Assembly: GCA_041394185.1 (NCBI GenBank)
Contig: JAWKIQ010000001.1
Span: 1,116,001-1,180,000, forward strand
Origin: Acidimicrobiales bacterium
Lineage (GTDB): Bacteria; Actinomycetota; Acidimicrobiia; Acidimicrobiales; Poriferisodalaceae
Direction of reading: 5' to 3'
DNA length: 64,000 nt
In this document: one piece after another, positions 8,774-17,552 of the stretch
How the letters are laid out: every line of letters starts with the position of its first letter
How positions within the stretch are numbered: the first letter of the stretch is position 1
Program-made: the position numbers and the translations under genes
Notes under the pieces: model-generated
The model's input: the letters and a program-made list of their open reading frames with translations, nothing else
Told to the model about the DNA's origin: nothing
The model's database searches: none

Positions 8774-9838
8774 TTGAAGACCACCATCGACACCGCAACC
8801 GAAACCATCACGCCAACCCGATTGAGGGGCGCGTGGGTTGCCGGATCGATCGGTTTCACGGTCTTGGTGTCGGTAGTGGCGCTGGGCGTCGGCCCGGTCG
8901 ACATCGCAGCTCATCGCGTGGCGGCTGCGGTGTTGTCGGAGCTGCCATGGGTCGACCTCGACCACGGACTCGATCCGGTGCAGCACACCATCGTCACCAC
9001 CGTGCGCCTGCCCCGGGTGGTCCTGGGCCTACTGGTCGGCGCCATGCTGTCGATGAGCGGAGCTGCGTACCAGGGAGCGTTTCGCAACCCACTCGCCGAT
9101 CCGTACCTGTTGGGCGTGGCCGCAGGCGCCGGCCTGGGTGCAACCCTGGCGATCGTCAACGACTGGGGGTCGGCTGTCGGCTTCGTCGACCCCGTGCCGC
9201 TGGCCGCCTTCATCGGCGCGCTGATCGCAGTGTCTGTCGCTTTCGGGGTGGGAAGCATCGGGGCTCGCTCCAGCGTCACCCTGGTACTGGCAGGCGTCGC
9301 CGTGGCGAGCTTCTTCACCGCCGCTCAGACCTATGTTCTGCAGCGCAACATCGACGTGGTGCAGGAGGTCTACTCGTGGATTCTCGGGCGGGTCAGCACC
9401 AGCGGCTGGGGCGAGGTCGAACTGCTGCTTCCGTACGCGGTCGTCACCGTGGCTGTGCTGCTGCGTTTCGCCCGGGCCCTCGACGTCATGGCGGTTGGGG
9501 ATGAAGAGGCGCGCAGCCTGGGCATAGACCCCACACGCGTGCGCCTCATCGTGGTGGTCTTTGCATCTCTGGCCGCAGCGGCGACGGTTGCGGTCGCCGG
9601 GCTGATCGGCTTCGTGGGTCTCGTCGTGGCCCACGCGGTGCGCCTGACCGCTGGATCCAGCAACCGCATCGTTCTGCCGTTGTCGGCCATAGTCGGCGCT
9701 GCGTTCATGGTGCTCGCCGACCTGGTCGCTCGCACCGTCATCTCGCCCGCAGAGTTGCCGGTAGGGGTGGTCACGGCCTTTATCGGTGCCCCATTCTTCG
9801 CAGTCGTGCTGCGCACCACCAGAAAGACCCTGTGGTGA
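8774..9838 (+). CDS. btuC: Vitamin B12 ABC transporter, permease
   Basis: Integral membrane permease of the FecCD/BtuC family, 354 aa with about ten hydrophobic segments. Family motifs include VRLPRVVLGLLVGAMLSMSG, AYQGAFRNPLADPYLLGVAAGAGLGA and the cytoplasmic EARSLGIDPTRVR, and the C-terminus reads GAPFFAVVLRTTRKTLW. The only start upstream of the first conserved segment is TTG at 8774, with no strong ribosome-binding site, so the exact start is uncertain. It forms the channel with BtuD; its stop overlaps the btuD start. Confidence 0.92.
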   Translation: MKTTIDTATETITPTRLRGAWVAGSIGFTVLVSVVALGVGPVDIAAHRVAAAVLSELPWVDLDHGLDPVQHTIVTTVRLPRVVLGLLVGAMLSMSGAAYQGAFRNPLADPYLLGVAAGAGLGATLAIVNDWGSAVGFVDPVPLAAFIGALIAVSVAFGVGSIGARSSVTLVLAGVAVASFFTAAQTYVLQRNIDVVQEVYSWILGRVSTSGWGEVELLLPYAVVTVAVLLRFARALDVMAVGDEEARSLGIDPTRVRLIVVVFASLAAAATVAVAGLIGFVGLVVAHAVRLTAGSSNRIVLPLSAIVGAAFMVLADLVARTVISPAELPVGVVTAFIGAPFFAVVLRTTRKTLW

Positions 9839-10638
9839 GCGCCGAGGTCGGCCACCGGGCAGGTGGGGCAGCCGTCGACGTGGCCGGCCTGACGGTCGAG
9901 CTGGGGTCGTCGCGGGTCATCGACGGCATCGACCTTTCGCTGGCGGCCGGCTCGTGGACAACCGTTGTGGGCCCCAACGGGGCCGGCAAATCGACCCTGC
10001 TGCGCGCCATCGCCGGTCTTGTGCCCATCGGGGGCAACGTGCGCATAGACGGCGCCGACCCACGCGGGCGGACTCGCGCTCAAGTCGTCGCCTACCTGCC
10101 CCAGAAGCCGACGCTGCCGCCCGACATGCGGGTGGTCGACTATGTGCTGCTGGGGCGCACACCACACATCGGCACGTTCGGCGCGCCCGGCGCCTCAGAC
10201 CGCCAGATCGTCGGTGAGGTAGTCGAGAGGCTCGACCTGGCCCACCTGGCCCACCGTCCGATGGCGTCGTTGTCGGGTGGCGAGGCCCAACGGGCGGCGC
10301 TGGCCAGGGCGCTCAGCCAGAAGGCCCCGCTGCTGTTGCTGGACGAGCCCACCGCAGCCCTCGACCTGGGCCACGGGCAGGCGGTGCTGGAGCTGGTCCG
10401 CGAGGCACACTCGGCCTCGGGCACCACCATCGTGATGACCATTCACGACCTCACCATCGCCGGGCGATATGGCGACGAGCTCGTGCTTTTGAATGGCGGC
10501 TCGGTTGCCGCACGAGGCAGCCGCACCGACGTGCTCACCGCCGAAACCCTCGAGCGCCACTACGGTGCCAGGGTCCGCATCTTCCACGACGAATCGGGCC
10601 CCATCGTGGTCCCGTTACCAGCCGGAGCAGAACCGTGA
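9832..10638 (+). CDS. btuD: Vitamin B12 ABC transporter, ATP-binding protein
   Basis: The 268-aa ATPase of the B12 importer. It has Walker A GPNGAGKST, Q-loop YLPQKPTLP, signature LSGGEAQRAALARAL, Walker B LLLLDEPTAALD and the H-loop TIHD. GTG at 9832 or 9835 lies within the end of btuC (stop 9836-9838). The stop overlaps the GTG of cobO as GTGA, so the operon is tightly coupled. Confidence 0.94.
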   Translation: MVSAEVGHRAGGAAVDVAGLTVELGSSRVIDGIDLSLAAGSWTTVVGPNGAGKSTLLRAIAGLVPIGGNVRIDGADPRGRTRAQVVAYLPQKPTLPPDMRVVDYVLLGRTPHIGTFGAPGASDRQIVGEVVERLDLAHLAHRPMASLSGGEAQRAALARALSQKAPLLLLDEPTAALDLGHGQAVLELVREAHSASGTTIVMTIHDLTIAGRYGDELVLLNGGSVAARGSRTDVLTAETLERHYGARVRIFHDESGPIVVPLPAGAEP

Positions 10639-11198
10639 CCGACACCCCACCAGAACAAGACCCCAGGCCCCAGCTGCGCAACGCCCGGTCGTTGGTGATC
10701 GTCAACACCGGCAACGGCAAGGGCAAGAGCAGCTCGGCGTTCGGCATGATGTGCCGAGGAGTGGCTCGCGGCTGGAACGTCGCGGTCCTGCAGTTCCTCA
10801 AGTCTGGCGAGTGGCAGGTCGGCGAGGAAACCGTCGGCCGCCAGCTGGGGGTCGAGTGGCACGCGCTGGGCGAAGGCTTCACGTGGGACTCCGACGACCT
10901 CAGCGTCGACAAGGCGGTCGCCGCCGAAGCTTGGGCCAAAGCGCGCTCGGTGATCGAGGCCGGACGGCACGAGATGGTGATCCTCGACGAGATCACCTAC
11001 CTGATGAACTGGGGCTGGATCGACGCCGACGAGGTGATCCGCGCCATCGTCAACCGCCCGCCCGACGTCAACATCATCGCCACCGGACGCGATGCCAGCG
11101 AAGCCCTCATAGAGATCGCCGACACCGTCACCGAGATGCGTCAGATCAAGCACGCCTACGAGTCGGGCATCGCGGCCAAGCGCGGCATCGACTATTGA
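10635..11198 (+). CDS. cobO: Cob(I)yrinic acid a,c-diamide adenosyltransferase
   Basis: ATP:corrinoid adenosyltransferase of the CobA/CobO type, 187 aa. It attaches the 5'-deoxyadenosyl group to cobalt to make coenzyme B12. The P-loop VNTGNGKGKSSSAFG (G26-S33), GEGFTWDS and VILDEITYLMNWGW are family hallmarks. Placement at the end of the btuFCD operon under a cobalamin riboswitch indicates that imported cobalamin is adenosylated directly. GTG 10635 overlaps the btuD stop. Confidence 0.95.
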   Translation: MTDTPPEQDPRPQLRNARSLVIVNTGNGKGKSSSAFGMMCRGVARGWNVAVLQFLKSGEWQVGEETVGRQLGVEWHALGEGFTWDSDDLSVDKAVAAEAWAKARSVIEAGRHEMVILDEITYLMNWGWIDADEVIRAIVNRPPDVNIIATGRDASEALIEIADTVTEMRQIKHAYESGIAAKRGIDY

Positions 11199-11247
11199 CC
11201 AGCCCAAGCAGGTACCCGCCGGCGCGAACAGTGCTAAGCATTTCTGC

Positions 11248-12591
11248 GTGGCCCACGACGACGATCTGACCGCCCAAACGGTCGAACTCCTGCAGACCCT
11301 GATCCGCAACCAGTGTGTCAACGACGGCACCGCCCAGTCGGGCAACGAGGTTCGCAGCGCTGACGTGCTGCAGACCTTCATCGAAGGGTCCGGTGTCGAC
11401 GTCGAGCGATACGAGGCGGCCCCAGGACGTGTGTCGCTGGTGGCCCGAATCGAAGGCAGCGACCCCGCCGCCCCCTCGCTGTGCCTGATGGGCCACACCG
11501 ACGTCGTTCCGGTGAACCCCGACGGTTGGCGACGCGACCCGTTCGGCGGCGAACTGGTCGACGGCGAGGTCTGGGGCAGGGGCGCACTCGACATGCTCAA
11601 CCTCACCTCGGCTCAGGCGGTGGCGTTTCGAGACCTGGCCCGGCGAGGGGTCAGGCCCAAGGGCGACGTCATCTATTTCGCCGTCGCCGACGAGGAGTCC
11701 GGCAGCAGCTACGGCGCCCAGTGGATGGCCGACAACCACCGCGACGCAATCTACGCCGACTACGTGATGACCGAGTCGGGCGGCGTTCACTCGGGATCGC
11801 CCGATGCACCCTCCATCAGCATCAACGTCGCAGAGAAGGGCGTGGCCTGGCGAAGGCTGCGCGTCAAGGGAACCCCTGGCCACGGCTCTATGCCGTTTCG
11901 GTCGGACAACGCCCTGGTGAAGGCCGGAGCGGTCATGCAGCGCCTCACCGAGTATCGGCCCCAGCCTCAGTTTCACGAGCTGTGGCGGGCCCAGATACAC
12001 GCGCTCGACCTGCCGGCGGAAGCAAAGGCACAACTACTCGACGAAGACCGCATCGACGACTTCCTGGCCGCGGTGCCAAACGCCGGGGCTGCAACCCACT
12101 GGCACTCTTGCACCCACACGACCTTCTCGGTCAACGCAGCCCGCGGGGCCATGAAGACCAACGTGATACCCGACCCGATCGATCTCGAGGTCGACATCCG
12201 CACCATGCCCGGCGAGTCGACCGAAGAGGTTCAGGCGCATCTGGACGCTGCGCTGGGCGACCTGGCAACCGAGGTCGAGGTGGTGGCGCTGATGAACGAT
12301 GCGGCCACCATCAGCCCCACCGACACTCCACTTTGGGACGCCATTCAACGCGCCGTGGTGAAGCCGTTCGCGAACGCCCGACTCAGCCCCCAGTTCAGCG
12401 TCGGATTCACCGACGCACGCGTCTACAGGCAGATGGGTTCGGTGGCCTATGGCACCGGGTTGTTCAGCCCAGAGATCAAGGGCAGCGACTTCGCGTCTCG
12501 CTTCCACGGCCACAACGAACGCATCGACGTCGAATCGCTGCGGCTCACCACACAGATGTACATCGACGTGCTGGCCGATTTCTGGCGCTGA
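11248..12591 (+). CDS. M20-family metallopeptidase (ArgE/DapE/CPG2-like)
   Basis: Zinc-dependent aminoacylase/carboxypeptidase-type hydrolase of 447 aa. Metal and catalytic residues are in place: H83 and D85 in LMGHTDVVPV, D115 in WGRGALDM, and E149/E150 in VADEESG. The GTPGHGSMP motif of the lid domain and HGHNERI near the C-terminus are also present. GTG 11248 is the only plausible start. It may act on a peptide or acyl-amino acid; family members differ widely in substrate and nothing nearby fixes it. Confidence 0.88.
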   Translation: MAHDDDLTAQTVELLQTLIRNQCVNDGTAQSGNEVRSADVLQTFIEGSGVDVERYEAAPGRVSLVARIEGSDPAAPSLCLMGHTDVVPVNPDGWRRDPFGGELVDGEVWGRGALDMLNLTSAQAVAFRDLARRGVRPKGDVIYFAVADEESGSSYGAQWMADNHRDAIYADYVMTESGGVHSGSPDAPSISINVAEKGVAWRRLRVKGTPGHGSMPFRSDNALVKAGAVMQRLTEYRPQPQFHELWRAQIHALDLPAEAKAQLLDEDRIDDFLAAVPNAGAATHWHSCTHTTFSVNAARGAMKTNVIPDPIDLEVDIRTMPGESTEEVQAHLDAALGDLATEVEVVALMNDAATISPTDTPLWDAIQRAVVKPFANARLSPQFSVGFTDARVYRQMGSVAYGTGLFSPEIKGSDFASRFHGHNERIDVESLRLTTQMYIDVLADFWR

Positions 12592-12613
12592 GGAAACGAC
12601 GGAGAACACGAGC

Positions 12614-13363
12614 GTGGGCATTCGCGACATCGTCGGCAAGCTCGACGACCTCGATCTGGGCAAGGTCAAGGATGTGGTCGAGACGATCTGGGACGATCGC
12701 GACAAGATCGGCGAAGTCGTCGACCTGGTGTGGTCCAACCGCGAACGTCTGGTGCCGGTTCTCGACTGGGTGAAAGAGCACGGCGACGATCTGCTCGACT
12801 TGATGGAGAAGGTGCCCGAAATATTGGGACGGGCCGGCCAGGCGCTGACCGAAGCAGGGCACAGCGCCACAACTGCAGCGGGTTGGCTGGTCGGCCAGGC
12901 CGACGATGGCGTGGTCGAGCTGGTCGAGGTCGCGGCGAAGGCCCTCGACTCGTGCTGGGACGAGCTCGACGATGTGGCCAAGCTGCTGCGAAGCATCGGC
13001 GATCGGGTCGACGATGTCGAGATTCCCACCGTTGCACCCCGGTACACCGAGGTGATGGGCTTCGACGTCGTCACCGGTATCGACTTCGGTTCCGATCCGT
13101 TCCTCGACGGGGTGGCCGACCGGCTCAAGGACGGCGCCGATCGGGTCGGTGGTGTCGCCGCCGGTCTCACCACGGTGGCGTCGCAGCTGCGCGATGTCGC
13201 CGCCCGCGTCGTCGACGCCGGCAACGATCTCGATCAGGTCGGCAAGCAGCTCGACTCGTCGGGTTCGGCGCTGATGGCCATGGGGGCGACACGGCCCGTC
13301 CGCACCCGGCCCAAGGCAAAGCCCGCAGCGTCGAAAGCGGTTGGTCGCAAGCGACGGGCGTAA
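12614..13363 (+). CDS. Hypothetical acidic helical protein
   Basis: 249 aa, start at GTG 12614 about 10 nt after GGAG. I do not recognise a family. The sequence is rich in Asp, Val, Leu and Ala with repeated heptad-like spacing (for example DIVGKLDDLDLGKVKDVVETIWD and VADRLKDGADRVGGVAAGL), suggesting long amphipathic helices or coiled coil. It ends in a basic Lys/Arg/Ala-rich tail (RPKAKPAASKAVGRKRRA). There is no signal peptide. It lies between an M20 peptidase and the carboxylase with only a 13-nt gap to the latter, so they may be co-transcribed. The tail could bind nucleic acid or phospholipid, but that is speculation. Confidence 0.65.
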   Translation: MGIRDIVGKLDDLDLGKVKDVVETIWDDRDKIGEVVDLVWSNRERLVPVLDWVKEHGDDLLDLMEKVPEILGRAGQALTEAGHSATTAAGWLVGQADDGVVELVEVAAKALDSCWDELDDVAKLLRSIGDRVDDVEIPTVAPRYTEVMGFDVVTGIDFGSDPFLDGVADRLKDGADRVGGVAAGLTTVASQLRDVAARVVDAGNDLDQVGKQLDSSGSALMAMGATRPVRTRPKAKPAASKAVGRKRRA

Positions 13364-13376
13364 CATCGGCCGGGCC

Positions 13377-16300
13377 ATGAACTTCAGCAAGCTTCTCATC
13401 GCCAACCGGGGCGAGATCGCAGTTCGCATCGCCCGCAGTGCCGCCGATCTGGGTCTGACGACGGTGTCGATCGCACCCGCCGACGACGCCGACTCGACCC
13501 ACACCAGGGTCACCGACCAACACGTCGAGGTGCCAGGCACCGGCCCGGCCGCGTATCTCGACATTCACGCCGTGGTCGAAGCGGCCCGCTCGGTCGGCGC
13601 AGATGCCGTGCACCCCGGCTACGGGTTCCTCAGCGAGAACTCGGCGTTTGCATCTGCTTGCGCGGCAGCGGGCCTGGTGTTCGTCGGGCCATCGCCTGAG
13701 ACGCTTCGGCTGTTCGGCGACAAGGCCACGGCGCGCGACCTCGCAGCAACACACCACGTGCCGATCACCCGCGGCCAGCCCGTCTCCACCGCAGACGAGG
13801 CTGCCGAGTTCATGACCGAGCTCGGCGGCCCGGTGATGATCAAGGCGGTGGCCGGGGGCGGCGGGCGTGGCATGCGTGTCGTCGAGCAGATCTCCGACGT
13901 GGCGGTGATGTTCGAACGCTGCGCCTCCGAGGCCCAAACCGCCTTCGGCGATCCGCGTCTGTACGTCGAACAGCTGGTGTCGCCCGCCCGTCACATCGAG
14001 GTTCAGCTCGTGGCCGACGCCCACGGCGACATGGTGGTTCTGGGCGACCGCGAGTGCAGCTTGCAGCGCCGGCGCCAAAAGATCGTCGAGATCGCTCCGG
14101 CCATCGGAATCTCTGCAAACACCCGCGCCCGCCTGTCGCAGGCCACCCTCGACCTCGCGAGGGCGGCCGACTATCACGGCATCGGGACATTCGAGTTCCT
14201 GGTCGACGCCGAAGGCAACCTGTTCTTCATCGAAGCCAACGCCCGCCTGCAGGTGGAACACACGGTCACCGAGACGGTCACCGGCATCGACCTGGTCGCT
14301 GCCCAGCTGAACATCGCATCGGGGCGGCACCTGATCGACCTCGGCATGGTCGCGGGACTCACCCCCGAACCCAACGGAGCGTCGATTCAGGCCAGGGTCA
14401 TCGCCGAACGCCTCAGCCCCGATGGCGAGTCGTTGCCCGCGGGAGGCACCATCGAGGTGTTCACGCCCCCAACCGGACCAGGCGTCAGGGTCGACACGGC
14501 AGCGCGCGTGGGCCAGCGAATCAACCCGCGCTATGACTCGCTGGTGGCCAAGGTGGTCGTCCACGGCAGCGATTTCGGCGCCGCGATCCGCAAACTCGAC
14601 AGGGCGCTGGGCGAATTCGACATCGCAGGCGCCAACACCAACATCGCCGTACTGCGCCACCTGTTGGCCGAGCCCGACATCGCTGCGGGCGAGTTCACCA
14701 CCAACACCGTCGAACCCCGGCTGGTCGAGATAGGCCGGCGCCTGGCCGATGCTCCCCACGACAGCGACCCGCTGGCGGTGCTGTCCTCGGCAGGCCACAA
14801 GGCATCGGCCGGACCGACGGCTGCCGACGTTCCCGACGGCCACATCGGCGTGTGCGCGCCCCTGCTGGGCACCATCGTTTCGCTCGACGTCATGGTGGGC
14901 GACGAGGTGGCCGCCGGCAGCCAGCTCGCGGTCATGGAAGCCATGAAGATGGAGCATGTGGTGACCGCCCCAGAGTCTGGCTTCGTCACCGCAGTCCACG
15001 GCAACGAAGGCGACGCCATCGACCAGGGAACGCTTCTGGTGGTCATCGAGCCGGGCACGGTTTCGGTCGTGGGCGAGACAACGACCGACGAAATCGACCT
15101 CGACCACATCAGGCCCGACCTGGCCGAAACCCTCGAACGCCACGAGGTGGGGCTCGATCACCGGCGGCCGGCCGCGGTTGATCGCAGGCGCAGCCAGGGC
15201 CGCAGAACGGCCCGCGAGAACATCGCCGACCTGCTCGACGATGGGTCGTTCATCGAGTACGGCCCCCTTGTTCTGGCCGCTCAACGCAAGCGTCGCACGC
15301 TCCAGGAGCTGATCGAAAAGACACCGGGCGACGGTCTGGTGGGCGGGATCGGAACCGTGGGGGCCGATCGCTTCGACGACCCGCGCGTCGCGGTCATGAC
15401 CTACGACTACACGGTTCTGGCCGGCACTCAGGGCCACATGAACCACTACAAGAAGGATCGTCTGTTCGAGCTGGCCGAACGCTGGAAGCTGCCCACGATC
15501 GTGTTCGCCGAAGGTGGGGGAGGGCGCCCCGGCGACACCGACGGCACCCAGGTCGCAGGCCTCGACTGTCTGGCGTTCTGGATCTTCGGACGCCTGAGCG
15601 GGTTGGTTCCACTGGTTGGTATCAACACCGGCTATTGCTTCGCGGGCAATGCTGCCCTCCTGGGCATGTGCGACGTGGTCATCGCCACCAAGGGATCCAA
15701 CGTCGGCATGGGTGGTCCGGCAATGATCGAAGGCGGTGGGCTCGGCGTGTTCCACCCGTCGGAGGTCGGGCCCATCGAACACCAGTGGCCCAACGGTGTC
15801 ATCGACATCATCGTCGAAGACGACGCAGAGGCCGTCGAGGTTGCAAAGAAGTACCTGTCGTACTTCCAGGGCCCCGTCGACGAGTGGGAGGCCGCCGACC
15901 AGCGCCGTCTGCGCCACGTGATCCCTGAGAACCGCCTGCGCATCTACGAGGTACGCGACGCGATCGAGCTGATCTTCGACACCGATTCGGTGCTCGAACT
16001 GCGCCGCGGCTTTGCGCCGGGCATGGTCACGGCACTGGCACGCATAGAGGGGCGACCCGTTGGGGTGATAGCCAACGACCCGACCCACCTGGCGGGGGCC
16101 ATCGACTCGGACGGTGCAGACAAGGCCAGCCGCTTCATGCAGCTGTGCGACGCCTACGACATCCCCATCGTGTTCTTGTGCGACACACCAGGAATCATGG
16201 TGGGCCCCGAGGCCGAGAGGTCTGGCACCGTGCGTCACGCATCGCGCATGTTCGTCACCGGATCGTCGCTGAGCGTTCCCTTCTGCACCATCGTGCTGCG

Positions 16301-16658
16301 AAAGGGGTACGGCCTGGGCGCCCAAGCCATGGCGGGTGGCTCGTTCAAGGCGCCGGTGTTCATCGTCGCCTGGCCCACGGGCGAGTTCGGTGGGATGGGC
16401 CTGGAAGGAGCAGTGAAGCTGGGCTACCGCAACGAGCTGGCAGCCATAGAAGACCCCACCGAGCGCCAAGCCGAGTACGACAAGCGGGTTGCCCGGATGT
16501 ACGAGGTGGGCAAGGGAATCAACTTCGCCAGCGTGTTCGAGATCGACGACGTCATCGACCCCGCCGACACCAGGCATTGGATAACCGGCGCGTTTCTCGC
16601 CGCCGGGCCCCCGCGGCCCCGTGACGGCAAGAAACGCCCGATGATCGACACCTGGTAG
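13377..16658 (+). CDS. Single-chain biotin-dependent acyl-CoA carboxylase (BC-BCCP-CT)
   Basis: Carboxylates an acyl-CoA using biotin, ATP and bicarbonate. All catalytic parts are in one 1093-aa chain. The N-terminal biotin carboxylase (about 1-450) has KAVAGGGGRGM, EVQLVAD and FIEANARLQVEHTVTE. A biotinyl domain around 490-570 carries biotin lysine K524 in VMEAMKMEHV. Two carboxyltransferase half-domains (about 600-1090) include LVGGIGTVG, INTGYCFAGNAALLGMCD, LCDTPGIMVG and GMGLEGAV. The order recalls the long-chain acyl-CoA carboxylases of actinobacteria, but the linker between BC and BCCP looks too short for a full BT domain. The acyl substrate cannot be read from the sequence. Confidence 0.9.
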   Translation: MNFSKLLIANRGEIAVRIARSAADLGLTTVSIAPADDADSTHTRVTDQHVEVPGTGPAAYLDIHAVVEAARSVGADAVHPGYGFLSENSAFASACAAAGLVFVGPSPETLRLFGDKATARDLAATHHVPITRGQPVSTADEAAEFMTELGGPVMIKAVAGGGGRGMRVVEQISDVAVMFERCASEAQTAFGDPRLYVEQLVSPARHIEVQLVADAHGDMVVLGDRECSLQRRRQKIVEIAPAIGISANTRARLSQATLDLARAADYHGIGTFEFLVDAEGNLFFIEANARLQVEHTVTETVTGIDLVAAQLNIASGRHLIDLGMVAGLTPEPNGASIQARVIAERLSPDGESLPAGGTIEVFTPPTGPGVRVDTAARVGQRINPRYDSLVAKVVVHGSDFGAAIRKLDRALGEFDIAGANTNIAVLRHLLAEPDIAAGEFTTNTVEPRLVEIGRRLADAPHDSDPLAVLSSAGHKASAGPTAADVPDGHIGVCAPLLGTIVSLDVMVGDEVAAGSQLAVMEAMKMEHVVTAPESGFVTAVHGNEGDAIDQGTLLVVIEPGTVSVVGETTTDEIDLDHIRPDLAETLERHEVGLDHRRPAAVDRRRSQGRRTARENIADLLDDGSFIEYGPLVLAAQRKRRTLQELIEKTPGDGLVGGIGTVGADRFDDPRVAVMTYDYTVLAGTQGHMNHYKKDRLFELAERWKLPTIVFAEGGGGRPGDTDGTQVAGLDCLAFWIFGRLSGLVPLVGINTGYCFAGNAALLGMCDVVIATKGSNVGMGGPAMIEGGGLGVFHPSEVGPIEHQWPNGVIDIIVEDDAEAVEVAKKYLSYFQGPVDEWEAADQRRLRHVIPENRLRIYEVRDAIELIFDTDSVLELRRGFAPGMVTALARIEGRPVGVIANDPTHLAGAIDSDGADKASRFMQLCDAYDIPIVFLCDTPGIMVGPEAERSGTVRHASRMFVTGSSLSVPFCTIVLRKGYGLGAQAMAGGSFKAPVFIVAWPTGEFGGMGLEGAVKLGYRNELAAIEDPTERQAEYDKRVARMYEVGKGINFASVFEIDDVIDPADTRHWITGAFLAAGPPRPRDGKKRPMIDTW

Positions 16659-16687
16659 ACCCGGTGCCAAGCACTGGGGTGCTCAGA

Positions 16688-17548
16688 TCACTCCGGGGTG
16701 ATTGAGAGCTTCTCGGCCCACATCGGGAGGCTCTCCTCGAAGTCGCGGTGGAACAGCAGGGCCGGCAGCATCGTCCGGTTGACGCCCGCCGCTTCGAGCT
16801 CTTCGACCGAACCGGCCGGGTCGTCACCCATCAGGCCTTGCACCGAGAACGTGATCTCGATCGCGTCGGGGTCGCGCCCACAATCGGTAGCGGTTTGGCG
16901 AACGATGTCTGCCAGTTCGACGATGTTTCCCTTGCCCGGGAAGAAGCCGTCGCCGAGTCGGCCAGCCCGCTCGGCGGCAGCGCGACTGTGTCCGCCGATG
17001 ATGATGGGAACGGTGCCATTTGCCGGCTGCGGGTAGGACGACACACCCGAGAAGTCGACATAGTCGCCGTGGAACTCGACCGAGGGCCCAGACCACAGCG
17101 TGCGCATGGCCGCGATGTACTCGTCGGTGCGCTTGCCGCGGTTCTCCCACGGTATTCCGAGAGCATCGAACTCCTCGCGCAACCAGCCCACGCCAACACC
17201 CAGCTCGACGCGACCCTCGGTCAGGTGGTCCAGGGTTGCGACCTCCTTCGCAAACACCACCGGGTTGCGCTGAGGCAAGATCACAATGCCTGTGCACAGC
17301 TTCATGCGCCGGGTAGCCGCACCAACCCAGGTCAGCCACACGATGGGATCGGTGAGCTTCGACTTGGGATGAGCCGGCATCTTGCCCGACTGGTCGTAGG
17401 GGTACGACGAGCCGTAGTTGTCGGGAAACACCACGTGCTCGACAGTCCACAGGCTCTCGAACCCGGCCTCTTCGGCCGCGCTGGCAAACGCCGCCGCCCT
17501 CTGGCCGTCTGGGAAGACGGTGTTGGCGAACATGATTCCGCACTTCAT
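16688..17548 (-). CDS. LLM-class F420-dependent oxidoreductase
   Basis: Luciferase-like (beta/alpha)8 flavin- or F420-dependent enzyme, 286 aa. Family marks include the N-terminal MKCGIMFANTVFPDG, WTVEHVVFPD, the region LCTGIVILPQRNPVVFAKEVATLD, ELGVGVGWLREEFDALG and IIIGGHSRAAAERAGRLGDGFFP. Actinobacterial members of this subgroup usually use F420H2. The start at 17548 lies 4 nt beyond the stop of the M19 dipeptidase gene, so the two form one transcription unit. The substrate is unknown. Confidence 0.88.
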   Translation of the reverse strand: MKCGIMFANTVFPDGQRAAAFASAAEEAGFESLWTVEHVVFPDNYGSSYPYDQSGKMPAHPKSKLTDPIVWLTWVGAATRRMKLCTGIVILPQRNPVVFAKEVATLDHLTEGRVELGVGVGWLREEFDALGIPWENRGKRTDEYIAAMRTLWSGPSVEFHGDYVDFSGVSSYPQPANGTVPIIIGGHSRAAAERAGRLGDGFFPGKGNIVELADIVRQTATDCGRDPDAIEITFSVQGLMGDDPAGSVEELEAAGVNRTMLPALLFHRDFEESLPMWAEKLSITPE

Positions 17549-17552
17549 GGGA

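Noticed and set aside
13167..16670. A 1167-codon open frame on the strand opposite the acyl-CoA carboxylase gene
   Set aside because: It mirrors a real gene with strong domain matches. Long antisense frames are expected in DNA with very GC-rich third positions, and the product has no recognisable domain.
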